DNA from: Aquatica leii
Lineage: Eukaryota; Arthropoda; Insecta; Coleoptera; Lampyridae
DNA: 64,000 nucleotides
Direction: 5' to 3'
Assembly (NCBI GenBank): GCA_035610365.1
Contig: CM069432.1
Span: 168,514,035 to 168,578,034 of the forward strand
The translations under genes and the position numbers were made by a program. Positions 48,350 through 62,411 of the stretch are shown piece after piece; the stretch's first letter is position 1, and each line of letters starts with the position of its first letter. The notes beneath the pieces were generated by a model. The model saw only the letters and a list, made by a program, of their open reading frames with translations, was not told where the DNA came from and ran no database searches.

Positions 48350-49940
48350 CAAATATATTTACACATTGCTATAATACCGATGAGTGAGTGTTTTGAATAC
48401 AAATGTTTTGACAAATTGGCATTGCAGTCGTATATAACATAATGTAGGTTTTGGTTTAATTACTTTGTTCTGATATGAAACAAAACAGTTTTAGGTTTTT
48501 AAAATCAAATTTTGTGGCAATTACATAAAATCAAAAATGTTTACTTACAAAAGTCAATTTGTTTTCTGTTTATATATAAAGCCTATTTATTAACGAGTAC
48601 AATCGTATAAAAATATTCAAGATCGATAAAAAAGAACATAATTAGACAATAATATTGTAAAAAAAGTTTTAAGTAAGTGTATAATATGCAACAAAATTTT
48701 TTTACGTAACATTAAACATTTGTGTAATTTTGTCTTCTAGCTCAACTTTTTACAATGTTTTAAAGTTAACTGTAAAGGAAAAAATAAACATTATAACATA
48801 TAAAAATTATATTATTGATTATTCAAATATCATGCTTTTAAAATAGCTTTAATTATGTAATATAGTTATTTTGTTCAACTAGAAAGCAATTATTTTTAGT
48901 TGAAACGTCAATATGTGTTTAAGATATTGTGTTTATAAACAAGTTACCATAGTACGTTATTTTAGAACGTGTTCTTCATACTCGAAACGACTTTATCCAA
49001 TTCATTTACTTTAATAAAAAATATTTTCATGACTGGCATCAGCAATGTACCAATAGGATTTTATTTAAAAATATGCTTACATGGACAAAACCGAAAGAGG
49101 GTTTGATATATAATATTATACATTGGAGTGAAGATTACTCTCAAGTGAACCGTAATAAGCAAAGGTCGGTGGAGCAATCTAATTGAATTAACTCTAGAGA
49201 AAACTACCACTTCTAAAAGAAATCGATACAAAATTGTTAATTGGATACTAATTTTGCTTGATAAATAATTGAATTTAATGGTTTCTAATTCTCCGAGCTT
49301 GATTATTTTACTTGATTTACAGCGGTGTCTTTCCTAAAATAAATAAATCTTATGTTTAAATAAATTTAGTTTAAATGTTGTTTCTACATACTAAAACATT
49401 TTTATAGTTACACGCAGAGAGTCTTAAAATGTCAACAAATTATAATATATCTTCCCGGCAAATAAAACAATTTAAGACATGTGTTTGTAAAGACCGAGAA
49501 CGCCAACACGCTTAGTCCAGCTGCTACCTGGATTAAAATATGTTCAAGCCATACAGAAACTTTGATTCATTGCTATACACATGTAGAGAATACTAAGATA
49601 AGCGTAAATTATTATTTGCAAGTATAGAAGTTAAAGCGTTTGTTTACAAACATTTTAAAAATTTTATCAACACTGCAACTTAAAAGAAATATTGTTTTCT
49701 ATGTAAAAATAAAATCGTAAACAATTTTACAAAATAAATAGTCTTGATTACGTAACTTAGATTTATTAATTATACAGAACGGTTTTTTGAATGTATTTTA
49801 TCAAAACTTCATAATTTTACATTTTATATAGCTCTTTAAATTGGCATCTTTAAAATTTTTTTATACTATAAATAAAGTGTGCCAAGACAAGTTTTTATTA
49901 GACTTGAAAAGAAACAGTTATAATAAAATTTGGAAAATTT
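48350..49940. other. AT-rich stretch without a gene
   Basis: Nothing recognised. Confidence 0.5.
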
Positions 49941-49948
49941 GTAGTTGA

Positions 49949-50275
49949 AACTCCAAACGACATGAAACTATTACACAATATAAATTAAAGTTGACATAAA
50001 TAATTGTTAAAATATTTCTAAAAAAGTCAAATAGAATTTTTGATTATACATGTCGTGTCAACTGTTTGTCATTCACAGTTAATTGTTCATTTACAACTAC
50101 TTATTTGACTTTTTTAGAAATATTTTAACAATTATTCATGTTAACTTTAATTTATATTGTGTAATAGTTTCATGTTGTTTGGAGTTAAGGACTATTCCAC
50201 TCTAACTTTTTAGTTGGCCTGAAGAAGTGCACGCCTGATTGCACGAAACGTCGCCATAATAAAACCTTAAGTGAT
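49949..50275 (+). mobile_element. Palindrome plus hammerhead ribozyme element
   Basis: Inverted repeat arms of about 85 bp (49949-50033 and 50102-50186; for example CAATATAAATTAAAGTTGAC pairs with GTTAACTTTAATTTATATTG) around a 68-bp centre. 28 bp downstream on the same strand is a hammerhead ribozyme (50214-50256). No protein is encoded. Arm identity is high, so it is not very old. Compare 32015, 37520 and 50684. Confidence 0.7.
50214..50256 (+). ncRNA. Hammerhead ribozyme
   Basis: CTGAAGA at 50219-50225 (U7 changed to A, the least conserved core position), stem II GTGCA/TGCAC with an 8-nt loop, GAAA 50245-50248, C-GTC 50249-50252, stem I TGGC/GCCA. Probably still able to cleave, after 50252. 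Confidence 0.75.
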
Positions 50276-50683
50276 TTAATTTGCTCTTCCTAGTCAAGAA
50301 TAGTCTACAATCTAGTCATAAATTAATTAATTAACTTAAATTATAATTAAAACTAAGAATCGCTCCGCTGATAACACCTGTAAAATAAAAATGTATAATT
50401 AGTGTGGTTATTTATTAATTGCTTAATTTACTATTTTTTACCAGTACCAAACAAAAATTCCTTTCCTATCAATGAACTTTCACCTTGTCCATACAACATT
50501 ACAAAAAATTAATATCGTTGTACGTTCTTAAAAGTGTACGATGTACGTGAAACATGTTTTTAATTAAATGTTTTTATTTTATTTATATCAAAAACCTACT
50601 TGACTCAGTGGTAAGTAAACCCTTAAACTTTATTATGTTCCAATTATAAATATTTATTGGTTAGTTACCGAATAAAAAAAGAG

Positions 50684-51050
50684 TTAAGGCGATTGCACAA
50701 AGCAAATCAAAAATGTAGCAAGTGATTATTTCTGAAATCAATTGTTACATCACTAATAAACGTGGTTTCATTGGCTATGTAGCAATTGTTTTAATAAATA
50801 ATCAGTTGTTACATTTTTGATTTGCTTTGTGCAACCCGCCTTTAATGTTTTATTGAACTAATAATTTTTACAATCAATAATGTTAGTTGTTTCAAAACAC
50901 TCAAATTTCTAAAGTGCTGTCATGTTTGTTAATTATGTTTTTATACATTTTTGATTTTATGTTATAAAATATATGTTTGTTTTTTACAATAAAGTGAGCG
51001 AGCCCGATGAAGTGTTCATCCTGAGCACGAAACGTCGCAAAATTACTGAA
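50684..51050 (+). mobile_element. Palindrome plus hammerhead-like element
   Basis: Inverted repeat arms of about 67 bp (50684-50750 and 50777-50844), best part TTGCACAAAGCAAATCAAAA. A hammerhead-like core follows at 51001-51038 on the same strand, 157 bp further. No coding capacity. Confidence 0.65.
51001..51038 (+). ncRNA. Hammerhead ribozyme, one core change
   Basis: CCGATGA at 51004-51010 (U4 changed to C), stem II GTGTT with AGCAC including a G-T wobble, GAAA 51029-51032, C-GTC 51033-51036, short stem I GC/GC. The fold is recognisable but the U4 change and weak stem I should reduce activity. Confidence 0.6.
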
Positions 51051-54000
51051 GTAGTTGCTTTCGTCCAACCTCCTAGGCCAGGAGGCGAACCGTTTTATTA
51101 TGTTAAATTTAATAAATACTTGGTAAAATTATCACTGGCTCAAATATATAAGATTTAAAATAATGTCTACTCGCTAATAATTGTTTTTGAGGTTATGACA
51201 CGAAAGTTGTGTTTATGATAGGATGCTTATGCATACATACGTTGTTGTTAAATACCATTATTATATAATGCATAATATAATATTTTGTATTATTTGAGTT
51301 TAACAGATAATTTGCAGTTCTTGTATTTAGGTATTTGGAAGCATTTATAAATTTCGAATAAATTAAAAACATTTTGATTGGAATATTCTAGACAAAACAT
51401 TTCTTAAATTTAATTTATTCTAAAGCACTTTTGATACTGGTTCAAGAAAAATATTAATTGTTGCGAACATAAAACGACTAACAAAAATTATAACCTTATA
51501 TTGTTTTATATAAACTCTAAAAATAAGTAGACTATTCAGTGTAATCTCATCCCAATCATTGTACGCGATAAGTTCAAAGTTTTACAAAAAATGGAATTTA
51601 ATCCTTTGATATTAAGAATACCAATATTTGCTTTAATTAGAGTTCGTTTATTTTGTAACACACGTAAAAAAGTATCACAAACTTTAGAACAAATTTTTTT
51701 TAAATACGTTTATATTTCAAAAATGTAATATTTAGATATTATTTATTATATTATGTTATACATAAAATTAACATAAAATTTTACACAAAATCTAGATAAA
51801 ATATAGGTAGTTCTATTTAAAATATGAGCATACGTTGCCATTGTTTTCATTAAATAGAGTACATTTTAAAACCTTACTACTACAAATTTCAAATTGATAT
51901 TATAAACGTCTCTTCATATCAGCAATTATAGTCTTTCCTATTCCATTTGCTGACATTAAATTTTGTAATTCAATAAAGAATTGTAGTTTGCTTAATTGAA
52001 CATATGTATGTATTCTATAAATTAAAGAATTAACTTAAACTATAGCAGATAAAATACAATTTTAGTAAGACAATTTTCAATTGCAGTAATATTTAATTTA
52101 AAAAAATATGTTTCTAATTGTTTATGAATTTATATTATTTATAAAGTAATTTTAAAAGTAAAATATATAACCGTTTTGTAATTTAAACGTAGTTATTATC
52201 ACATTTTTAACAAGTTTACCGTTAATCACGTTGACATAATGATCACGTTTCTGTATTCAACCAAAAATGTTCAATAAATAATTTGTATAAGACTTGTTAT
52301 AAAAAAAGTTAAAAAGTAAATAAAAGAAACAACGTATAAAATTAGAGTGATTTGTTAAGTTACAATAAATTAAAAAAAATGGTATGCAAAATAGTACAGA
52401 TTTAAAAAATGCGCTTTGTCATTTATTTCTGTTTAGCTTTAACTACGTCTTCTAAGTTTTTTTAATGTTATCAATATAAACATTTTTATTTAAATTTATG
52501 TTTTATTTTTTTGTAAACTTACTTATAACGTGTTAGTGGTCTCAAATAGTTTACATAACATAAACATTTGCTAACCTAAATTGATAAACTCTAATAACAC
52601 CTTCATTAAACTTTTAAACCGCAACTTTAGTTAGATAATTATTTTTTATTTTCAGGTAATACTAATTTAAGGACGTAACAGTTTTTAAGACTTATAAGCA
52701 GTTTTAATTTAATTCAATTGTAAATAGCAATTACTGTGTATCAAGTAACGTTAATTAGTACCTTGTATAACTGTTGAATTATGTAATACCTAATATGTTT
52801 TCCATCACTACAGTAATTTTAAAACCATTGTTTAATAAAATAAACGTTACTAATATTTGCTGTTTTAACATTTATTCACTATACTAAAAATAAATAATAG
52901 AATAAGTTTGTGTAGAATTAAAAAGAATATCAAAATTGTATTGTTTTGTAATTACATAATAAAGTTTACGATGCCATTAAAGCTTATATTTTAAAACTCA
53001 TAAATTGGAAGTATTAAATCAAATATATGGTAATACAATCTTATGACTAAATATATTCAATGTTATCGTTTCTTTAGGATTATTTATAGGATACCCTAAC
53101 TAAACTTTTTAATTTATGCAAAGTGCTTGGAAGCTTTTGAATATTCATTCTATTACTTTCAATATATTGAGCTGTACAAAGAAAACCGAAAATTTAATAA
53201 TTTGATTTTTTTAACACGCAGTCTCTCGATCTGTGTTAGAAATCACGTAGTTGGTAAATTGAAACTTTCTAAGTAAGATTAAGAAATTTATTATTAATCT
53301 AAAAAATGCGACTTTTTGAATACATTTAGTTTTATTATATATATAATAATTAATAGCGTAAACCACTTTTATTTTTAATATTGATAATTTTGACTTTTGT
53401 AAGCAGCAAATTAAGTTTATACGTATAGAATCATATAAGTTAATGAACAAATAATTTAAACGTTTTTGATATTAATTAATTAATTAAATATAATACGTAC
53501 AGTAAAAATTATTACATATAAATAACTGATACAAATTATATATCAATACAATAAGAAATGTTTTAAAATAGCAATTAAACTTTAAAATTATTATAAACAT
53601 CAATTTATACAATTAAGAAAAAAAAATTAAACGCAATGTTACTAAATAATGTTTTCCAAAATGTTAATGACAATTAATTGTTTATTAAAATTATATACAA
53701 ATAAATTCTTGCGGTAATGTGTATTAATGACATCAGTAATTTAATTGCTATAGTCAAACACAATAAACAATTTTTGATCAAAATTTTTACGCTTTTTAAC
53801 TATAATAATATAATATAATACGCCGTAGTTATTTAATATTAGTGTCATTCACAGATTGTAATACACCAAGACAGATAGCTTAATAGTAGTTCTTTTTACT
53901 TTTTCATCTATTAGATAATCAACTATATAATTTATCGCCTCACGTTGACTTAGCTACGCCAACACAACGTGAAAAAAGACGACGTGTTTTTTGGTGTTGG

Positions 54001-56350
54001 TCTTAAAAAGCCGGTATATTAGTACTGTTAGAAATTTGTTAAAAACAAAAAAACATTTTTTAAGGTATGATGAAGAAACGATAATTTTAAAACCGTTTTT
54101 TAAGAGCACAAGAAAAATGGAACATTAATAGTAACATTAAATATGACAAAGACCATAAGAAACTAGTGTAACGTGCACATTTTTTGATTAAATACATCCA
54201 ATATAATTCAACATTTCTAAATCAATGCGTACGCAAATGATACAATACAATACTCATGCATGATTTGTAGTCGTCTTTGGTAACACTTTGGTGCAAAACA
54301 GAGGTTTTTTGTCTTGCTACAGAGAGACACCTGAAATTGTAGTTGGTTCTGCTTTTGTTGTTACGTTTCTCAATAAAATGCTTATGTGTGTTTGTTGTTT
54401 GCGTTTGTTGTATTGTTACGTGCAAACAATTTTAATAGAGAAATGTTTGAGAAAACTAAAATAAACGATGTAATTGCTCGTAACTTAATAGAAACAAAAG
54501 TAAGTTAAATTAAAAATTAAAATTTGTGATTAGTAAAAAATTTCAAAACGTAAAATCAAAAGTGGAAATTAGATAAAGGGCGTCAAACCACGTTACAACA
54601 GGCCTCTCGTTTGTTTTATTTACAAAATTCAAAAATCGAAACATATCTGATTTGTAAACAAATAAATTAATTAAAAACTTTATTACAAATTAACAATTTA
54701 AAATTTATTACATACAAAAAATTAAAAAATTGTACAAACCAAATTTTTAAACGCAAAACAAATTAAACAATAAGTATAAAATTTTGTTAAAGTGAATTTA
54801 ATAAACATAATTGATATGATATTAATAAAGATAAAACAAATACAAAATAAAAATAAAAAAAGTGCAAAGACCTTTGACCGCAAAATTTAATAAAATATCT
54901 TAAGTTGCAAAAAAAAGAATCGGATAATTATGATACGTTACTTATAAATACTTGGTTCTAAATGTGGTAGTCGGACAGCGTGTTATGGTTGAGCAAAACT
55001 TCTAGGCGAAATACCCGACTTGGTTTGGAGAGTTAGGGCAATAGCTGAATAATCCACTTTAAAAGTGAAGATAAATTACGAGTGTAAGAATCTACATTTT
55101 TCACTAAATAACTACGCAGAAACATTTGATTTGTATTTGACAAACAAATAAATTTGTTAACGTAACAAAACGTAGCTTAATCTGCTACACTTGAAAGTTT
55201 CACAAATACGTTTTACAGCGAAACCACTGAACTTGCTTTTCTAAAAAAAAAACTTGCAGTATTACCACATGTTTATTTTATTGTAAGAACTAAAAATCAA
55301 AACTTTAACTAACTAAATAACTGAGTCTTTTACGTACCGCGTACAGAACTGTCTTCAAATTAAACGCAAAAGAAATGCAACATAAAATTAATAAAACAAA
55401 CAGAGATGGAAAATGTAAAAATTTAAAGACAACAATTGATAAAAAGTTGATTTAAAATACGTCAATCAGCTAACAAATTACCTAAATGATTTAAATGCAA
55501 ATGCTAAATTAAAACGATCGTAAATACAAAGGTCCAAACGAAAATAAATGATACGGTATAAACACGCTTTCTTACTAGAAGAGTGATTTCTCAAATTAGT
55601 CGCATAAGAGTAAAACTAAAACTATAATGAAAGTTAAGTTTCAACAACACAACTTTATAATAGTAAAGAACCTTAACGTTGCTATCCACAACGGTCTCAT
55701 ACTATAACAGTAGAGGTTAAAACCTATCAGTAAAGCTGATTGACAAAACACGTCTAAACAAAATAGTAAATCTGGGACAAAAAAAACGATTACATAAGTG
55801 CGGTACTGGCGGTGCCCACCAAAAACAAATTACGAGCACCACGATACACCGGACATCAGTAAGAAAAAAATCAGGCGATGCTTCACAAGATCCAAATGTT
55901 GTAAAATCTTACAACCAAGCAATGTCAAACACAAAAACTGCTTACCTAAATCAACATCCTTAAATCGAATGATGTACTACTTGAAACTAACGTTACCTCA
56001 TCTAACTTAAATGAAAAAACGTAATTGTATTAGTGTTAACACTGTATAAGATATTTAGACATTGCAGTAGTCAGTCTATTTTTAAATTGAATTATGTCAA
56101 ATACTGTGTTTTGAGTTAACGTCTTAGTCGGTCAGTATAAAAATTTAAATCTTATTATTAGAAGCTGCAATAGCTTAATTAAAAAAGAAGTAACAAGCCT
56201 AACAAATATATTACAATTTTATAAGTAGTTGTCATGTATAATATACAGTAAACATATACAGTGTACTACACACAAACAGGGTACTACATAATGTTTTAAA
56301 CTAACCCTTGCTTTATTAAAAAAAACTATTTTTTGTTTAAAAAGAATTTA
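51050..56350. other. Long AT-rich region without a recognised gene
   Basis: No gene or bounded element. A short hairpin (GCCAACAC...GTGTTGG) lies near 53957-54002. Open frames are short and without motifs. Confidence 0.5.
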
Positions 56351-56355
56351 AACAG

Positions 56356-56583
56356 TTATTTATTTACCGAGGAAATAAAGGTGTACTTTTTTGGCCGAAG
56401 CGCAGCTGAAGCCAGCAAACTGGTGAGGTAAATATTAAATTTAAATAAAATCCCATTTTCAAAAATATTTTTAACGTTTCTCTCGCCGCAATAATCCATA
56501 AAACAATTATATGCTTTTTCATATATATATTTTGATTTGTCAGGCAGCACATCTTGTGCTACTATCGTTCGTTCTTCGTGCAC
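56356..56583 (-). pseudogene. Crypton-like tyrosine recombinase, N-terminal fragment
   Basis: 75 codons: VLPDKSKYIYEKAYNCFMDY and ERNVKNIFENGILFKFNIYL match the start of the core-binding domain seen at 36290 (LPQKLLDIYKNTYHKFIKW) and 63910 (LPAKSKSIYDKEYNTFDSW). The catalytic domain is not present downstream. A fragment of the same family. Confidence 0.6.
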
Positions 56584-56599
56584 ATCTGGCAGAATATAT

Positions 56600-57660
56600 A
56601 GATCATTTTAATAAGAATCAATTACTATCAGAATGAAAAAACCATTACAAAATACTACAAAATGTTTTTATTTGACATACTTACAAACTAATTTTGTTTG
56701 TTACGCCATACGCGATAAAATTGAATTAACGGCTATAAAGTATTTGCGGACGTAAAGTGTTGACAATCAAAAAAGTTACATTTCTCGTACTTTCAAAGTG
56801 ACGTCAAGTCATACTTTAGTATTACGTCGACGGAAAAGTAATAAAAAACAATCAATTTGAACGTCAGCAAAAAAGAAACAACAATAGTACATTGTTTTAT
56901 TAGGATTAAAAGTGTCATTCTTTAGTACAAACCAATTGTAAGTTAAAATTAACAATTTTAATCTAAATAAAATACGCTATTTTTTTCTCCAGCCAACAAT
57001 AAATTGCAAAAAAACAAAAAACAAACTATAAAATATGAAGTGTAAATTACGAATGACATTTCATCATTTATTACGTTGTTGCTGTGTTACATTTTTAATC
57101 CGTAAAAAACAATACACAAAAAAATTGTTTATTCCGAAGCACGAACGATTTGTAATGTCATTGATTTTTTTTTTATACATGACAAGTAGTTTGTCAATGG
57201 ATATATCCAATTGAAAGCGATTCGGAACTTCCTACTGCTGCAACATAAAAATCTGTGAGTTTTTAAACACTTGGATTTTATTACACAAAATGCTGTAATA
57301 CACGTAAACATAATCTAATTGAATTCGGATCTCAGAATCTTGGAAAAAAAGTTGCATTAAATAATATTTCACAACGAGGTGTTGATAATAAAAAGTTTGT
57401 TTAAATTGCATCTTCTAATTTAACAAATGAAGATGTAAAAAAGCAATAAATGTTTGTAAATAAATGTGAAAAAACATGGTTCAGATGACAAGATTGTCAA
57501 AAATTTGACGTTTACTGTGAATAATGGTGATTCAGATAAAGATGAGCGGGAAACTGAAGAAAATGCATTTTTAGCCAACGACGATTAATCAATAATTGAT
57601 CTCGATTATATTGTATGTCATTTCATAATTAAGAGATAAATACGATGTGTTGTATCTTCT
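56600..57660. other. No recognised gene; one weak coding-like tail
   Basis: A plus-strand stretch near 57480-57588 reads SDDKIVKNLTFTVNNGDSDK..ERETEENAFLANDD and then stops. It looks coding-like, acidic and low-complexity, but has no upstream continuation that I can support. Confidence 0.3.
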
Positions 57661-59896
57661 ACTAAAATAACCCAGATAACCAAAGTTAACTTTACTTGTC
57701 CAAAAAGTAATCATACTTTAACCTGAAAAGTTGACAAACATGTGGCATCTTTATCGTGCCTTTTAGTCATTCATAAAAGTTAGTTCTACCGCGTGTCCTT
57801 AATGTTTAACTTATTCACAATAAATAGTTATTCCTAATAATCAGCCAAATTGTAAACGTTACTTTTTGTATAAGCTTAAAGTGTAAAATATGGCGACCTA
57901 TCTTGTTTCTTACCTACAGAGGTTGACTTTTGGGTAACTTTTTAATAAACATTAATTGTTACTCAAAAGCCGTTTTAAAAAGTTAACTTGATGGTAACCA
58001 TAAAAATTAACCTATTAAAAGCTTTCAAGTATTGATTGAGACTACTTGTTTCTTTACTAACTATATAAGCTAACTTTTCGATAAGTTTTCAGAGATTTCT
58101 AATTAATGTCTTGAAAACTGACATCCTACAAAATTATGTTACACTCTAAAACGATGGTTTAGAGAAGGTAACAATGGGATGGTGGTTTGCCAGCTAACTT
58201 AGTCGAGGAAGGGGCGGGTCGAATTATTTGTCTCGTATTCGTATATTAAAATTTAAAGCAAGTAAGATGGTTAATAAAATCATTCAAATCAATCTTAAAT
58301 TTAAAAGTCGCACAGGGAATCAGCCGCAGAGCGCTTGGTCGTACGTACGACTCGTCGCAAACGATAAATGCCGCTACTCGAGAACTACCTTAACTTAATT
58401 CACAACTAAAGCATGCATACAACAAAACATCAAGCAAAATAATAAATCAAGACTGCGAACCGAGTCAGAGGGGTCTAAAGTTTGATAATCAAGACATAAT
58501 TGAATTCTAAGACTATTCTGATCGATTCGCCCGTCTTGACTTTAACCAACAATTTAAATCAACCAAAAACCAAGTTAAATAGAGGTACGCGTCGAAAATA
58601 ACTGGTGTCCGTGATGTTCCTCTAACGATCGAATTGGAGGCGAGTTCTTCGGGTGAAGAGGTGATAAGTTGTTAAAGGTACTTACAGGTATGCCTGCGGT
58701 TTGACAGCTACTAATCCTTAGTTTAAAACAAAAACTCAACACTTATTGTCAGATTCGATTCACTTAACTCCGTCAAAAACGTTACACGCGTTCAGCATCG
58801 GTAAAACGCGTCGATACAGTACCATTAGCCGGGAAAACTTTATAAAGTCCGCAGTAGCGACTATTTTCTCAAATGGGAGAACAACCGGCAACTTTCCCGG
58901 AACTAATTATTACAATCTTCGATTCTTTAGATGTTCAGGCTGCTCAACTACCCACACTTTAACATTCTTCGTTTACCAAACTTTTCACCTCAAGGTCTTA
59001 TTCTCGCCTCAATCGTTTGATTTTAACCAATTTTCGTAGTTCACCTTCTTTATTTAATTAAACACAAAAGTGCGGTTCTAATTTGCCACTTGAATTAGAA
59101 TGTTTACGTAACGTAATGTTCATCACCCGTATTTAATATGCGTCGCCGAAAACTCGGTGTTAAATACCCGCATAAAACACTTGATTTCTTAAACCAAACT
59201 TCAATCAACTCTTTGTTTTACAAATTTCAATTATACCAAATTTCTGATTGGAGTGGAAATTATATTAATAGACATTTCTTTTCGAGGGCCAAAAAGGAAC
59301 TTAACTTTCCTCTGGAAAGAATGAAGCTTGAAGAGACCCTTCTCAAAAACAAAATCTCCAATCAAAAACCTTACATTAATTACATCTTACTTTAAGACAA
59401 AGAACTTAACATAATTTAGGTACGTGACAATTCTTATCCGAATCTTCCTACACAACAGCTAAATCAACACTTTCTTCTGATCATGAAATATAACAAGAAT
59501 GATAGCTCAGCAAGTCCATGCGAACAGAGTAATAAACGCGTTTAGAAACATAAATCTTACTCTAATCTAAACTTAAAGTATACAAAGAGACATCTGAACA
59601 AAGAATAATTCTAAGAAAAATAATTTTTAACATGAACCAAAGCTCAAGTTTCAAAAATTTAATGGGTTTAAGGCACGTACACAGACATCCGTCGCCAAAA
59701 GATATTCAATTACCAGATAATAAATAATTTTAAATGAATGTAAGTAAATACAATGGAAACTTTTAAAATGTTAGCAAGAAATACGAAAATACAAAGAAGT
59801 TCAATGAACGATGGAAATGCTAAACACACCCGTAATTACAACATAATAAAAAAAAATATATGGATAAAAACTCTCAGCCCCATTAATTTAATTTAA

Positions 59897-60095
59897 TGTT
59901 AATCCTAAAAAATTACTTTTTAGTAGCCTTCTAGTACAAAATGAGACTACATGTCTTTTTAGTAGCCACATAAATGTTATTTTTGGTGAGTTTTACAATT
60001 AATGTCTATAAAAGTTGTGAAAGAGACATTCTAAAAAGTTAATTTTATGTTAATCCTAAAAATTAATTTTTTAGTAGAATGTTATTGTGTAGAAT
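59897..60095. repeat. Direct repeat, spacing 151 bp
   Basis: TGTTAATCCTAAAAAATTA followed by TTTTTAGTAG at 59897 recurs at 60048 (TGTTAATCCTAAAAATTAAT...TTTTTAGTAG). The wording resembles the repeat unit at 62412-62750, so both may belong to the same element. Confidence 0.5.
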
Positions 60096-62411
60096 AAGAT
60101 TGTGTTCTGGAAAAACGTCCTCCGAAGAAAAATTTCCGTCAACCAAAATTACTTTTCTATCTTCAATAGTTAGCCTCTTACTATTATTACGATTACCAGG
60201 GGAAACCAAGAAATGAGTTTCACCAATTGCATTTCTGGTTTTTTGGTGATTCTCAAGGCAAAAAAAGTACCCTTATCTTAGCTTTTTGTGCATTACCGCT
60301 TAGTTTTTAAATTATGAATTTTTTTTAAATTAATCGAAGTCGTCAGAAGTTACTTAGTCGCTCCGTGAGTTCCAATTACAACGAATTCAGGTGTATGCTT
60401 TTTAAATAGGCAAACGCTTATTTTAAAAATATTTAAAAGCACTGCAGATGGAACCTGCAATCATTGTTTCGGTAATGATTTGTAGTAATTTTTAAATAAC
60501 GATTATGCATTGCTGAAAAATTTAGAAAAGTCTGCAGTCTAGTAATAAGTATATAGGATCCGTAGTTGTATACGTTGAAACTAATTATCTTAAAAAAAAA
60601 CTTGTGTTTGAAAAGAAACATTTTAGTGGACTTGTAAGTGTAATTGATTATTATTATTTTCCGGAATTTACCATTTTATTTCGATTATCGTCATGAACAT
60701 TGTTCGTTTTTGTTTGTACCCTAATAATGTTTTTTATTTAATGTCAACCTGAGAATTATTGTTTTTAAACAAACTATAGTTTGTAATGTGGATCGATACA
60801 AAAAATTGTATTGATAATAGTTCAAATTATTGCTCTAAATCGATAAAAAATCAAAGGCGTGTAGCAGGTTAAAGATAAAGTATTAATAAACGCATTAACA
60901 TCTTAATGCTGATTGTAAATTTTTTTTGTTTTCGTTTTATCCTTGCATTGCGGTAAATATCAACTTGGCACCAAACAATAGCCTGTGTGGATATTTTAAT
61001 CCCTTTAATGTGTCCGTCTCTTTGACCATTGAGGTTTTTTCTTAGATATTGCAGTTTTAACGGAAATTTCATTCAAAGAATCTCATTCTGCCGATGGTAA
61101 CAATTTTTTTTTAAAACAAATCGTTATTGCTTTGAGCATTGTTTAATATTCATTTCTTTAACAAACGTATTAAACGATTACAATCGAAACTCGACCTCTA
61201 GATAGCAAATAAAGAAAATGTATTTTCTAAGCAACATACCATATTGTATTTAAACTTCTTTAATATTGTGACTAATAAAGGAGCTGTATGCGCATCAGTT
61301 TCCGATTTTTAAAACGTGATACAGGAACATTTAAGTGTTTCTTATTAAAGGATTAAAGTATTATTACTGTCGAAAGTGACAAAACAATAATACTCTGACA
61401 TTGATCCAGTGCTTTAAGTGAATTTTCTGGAATTAATTCAACAGTTTTTTATTATGTAGCCACATTGAAAACAAATTAAATTTTCTAAAAAATTGTAACT
61501 TAAGTTTTCATGTCGCAGTTAACAATGAGGATATGACATTTGTACTGATTATTCTCAATTTCCTATTTAACTTCTTAAGGCACATTTTTTTTTAAAAAAA
61601 CGGCAAAAAAATCATTTTTTTGTTAATTTAAGAAAAGGGTGAAAATACATTTTTGAACTTTATTTTGTCGAAGAGTAAAAACTAAACACAAAATAACTTG
61701 CTATAATAACTTATCTTTGCAGTTTTATAGTTTTTACATATTACACTACAAAAAAAGTCTTTCACTACTAAATCAATAATAATTATAAAAAAAATAAAAA
61801 ATAAATAATAGTTTAAAAAAAAAATTAAAAAAACACGTTTTTATAAATAACCGAACTAAAAAGAAGAAAATTTTAACAGACACAAAAGAACACGTAATTC
61901 ATAATTTCAGATATATCGTCAGTATACAAAAAGACATAAAAACAGGCTTTCCCTAAATTTTCCATGTTTGTCCTGATTTTAGAATACCCAGATTTTTTAA
62001 GATTTTCTAGATCACTAGAAACCCTGTAAAAAATCAAATCAAATATTGGTGGTTTAGTTAAGTATTTTTTCTAATTTCAGCTTCCTTAAAATGAATAGTT
62101 TCTACCGCTACGCAAATGGACGTTTTAGTAGTGACAAAGGTGTGGATTAGAAAATCGAGAGTGAAAAAAGGTTAAAGGCGATTACATTTATTTTAGATAT
62201 TTTTAAATTTGTAAATAAGTAATAAATATATATGTATTTGATCGTATCGTATAAAATCTGTTGTTTATCAAGAATTGAACCTTTACTTTAATGTGTTTTA
62301 TTTTCTAATGTTAGTTATAAGATATATGTTAAGCAGCTATCGTTGATCGCAACTGAAAAAATAGAATTTTTTAAGCAATTTTAAAATCCAACAATTACAT
62401 ATTTTTTTCAG

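Noticed and set aside
58746-59395. Two plus-strand frames in the GC-richer block
   Set aside because: No recognisable domain, no promoter or splice pattern. The opposite strand gives similarly plausible text, so I could not call a gene.
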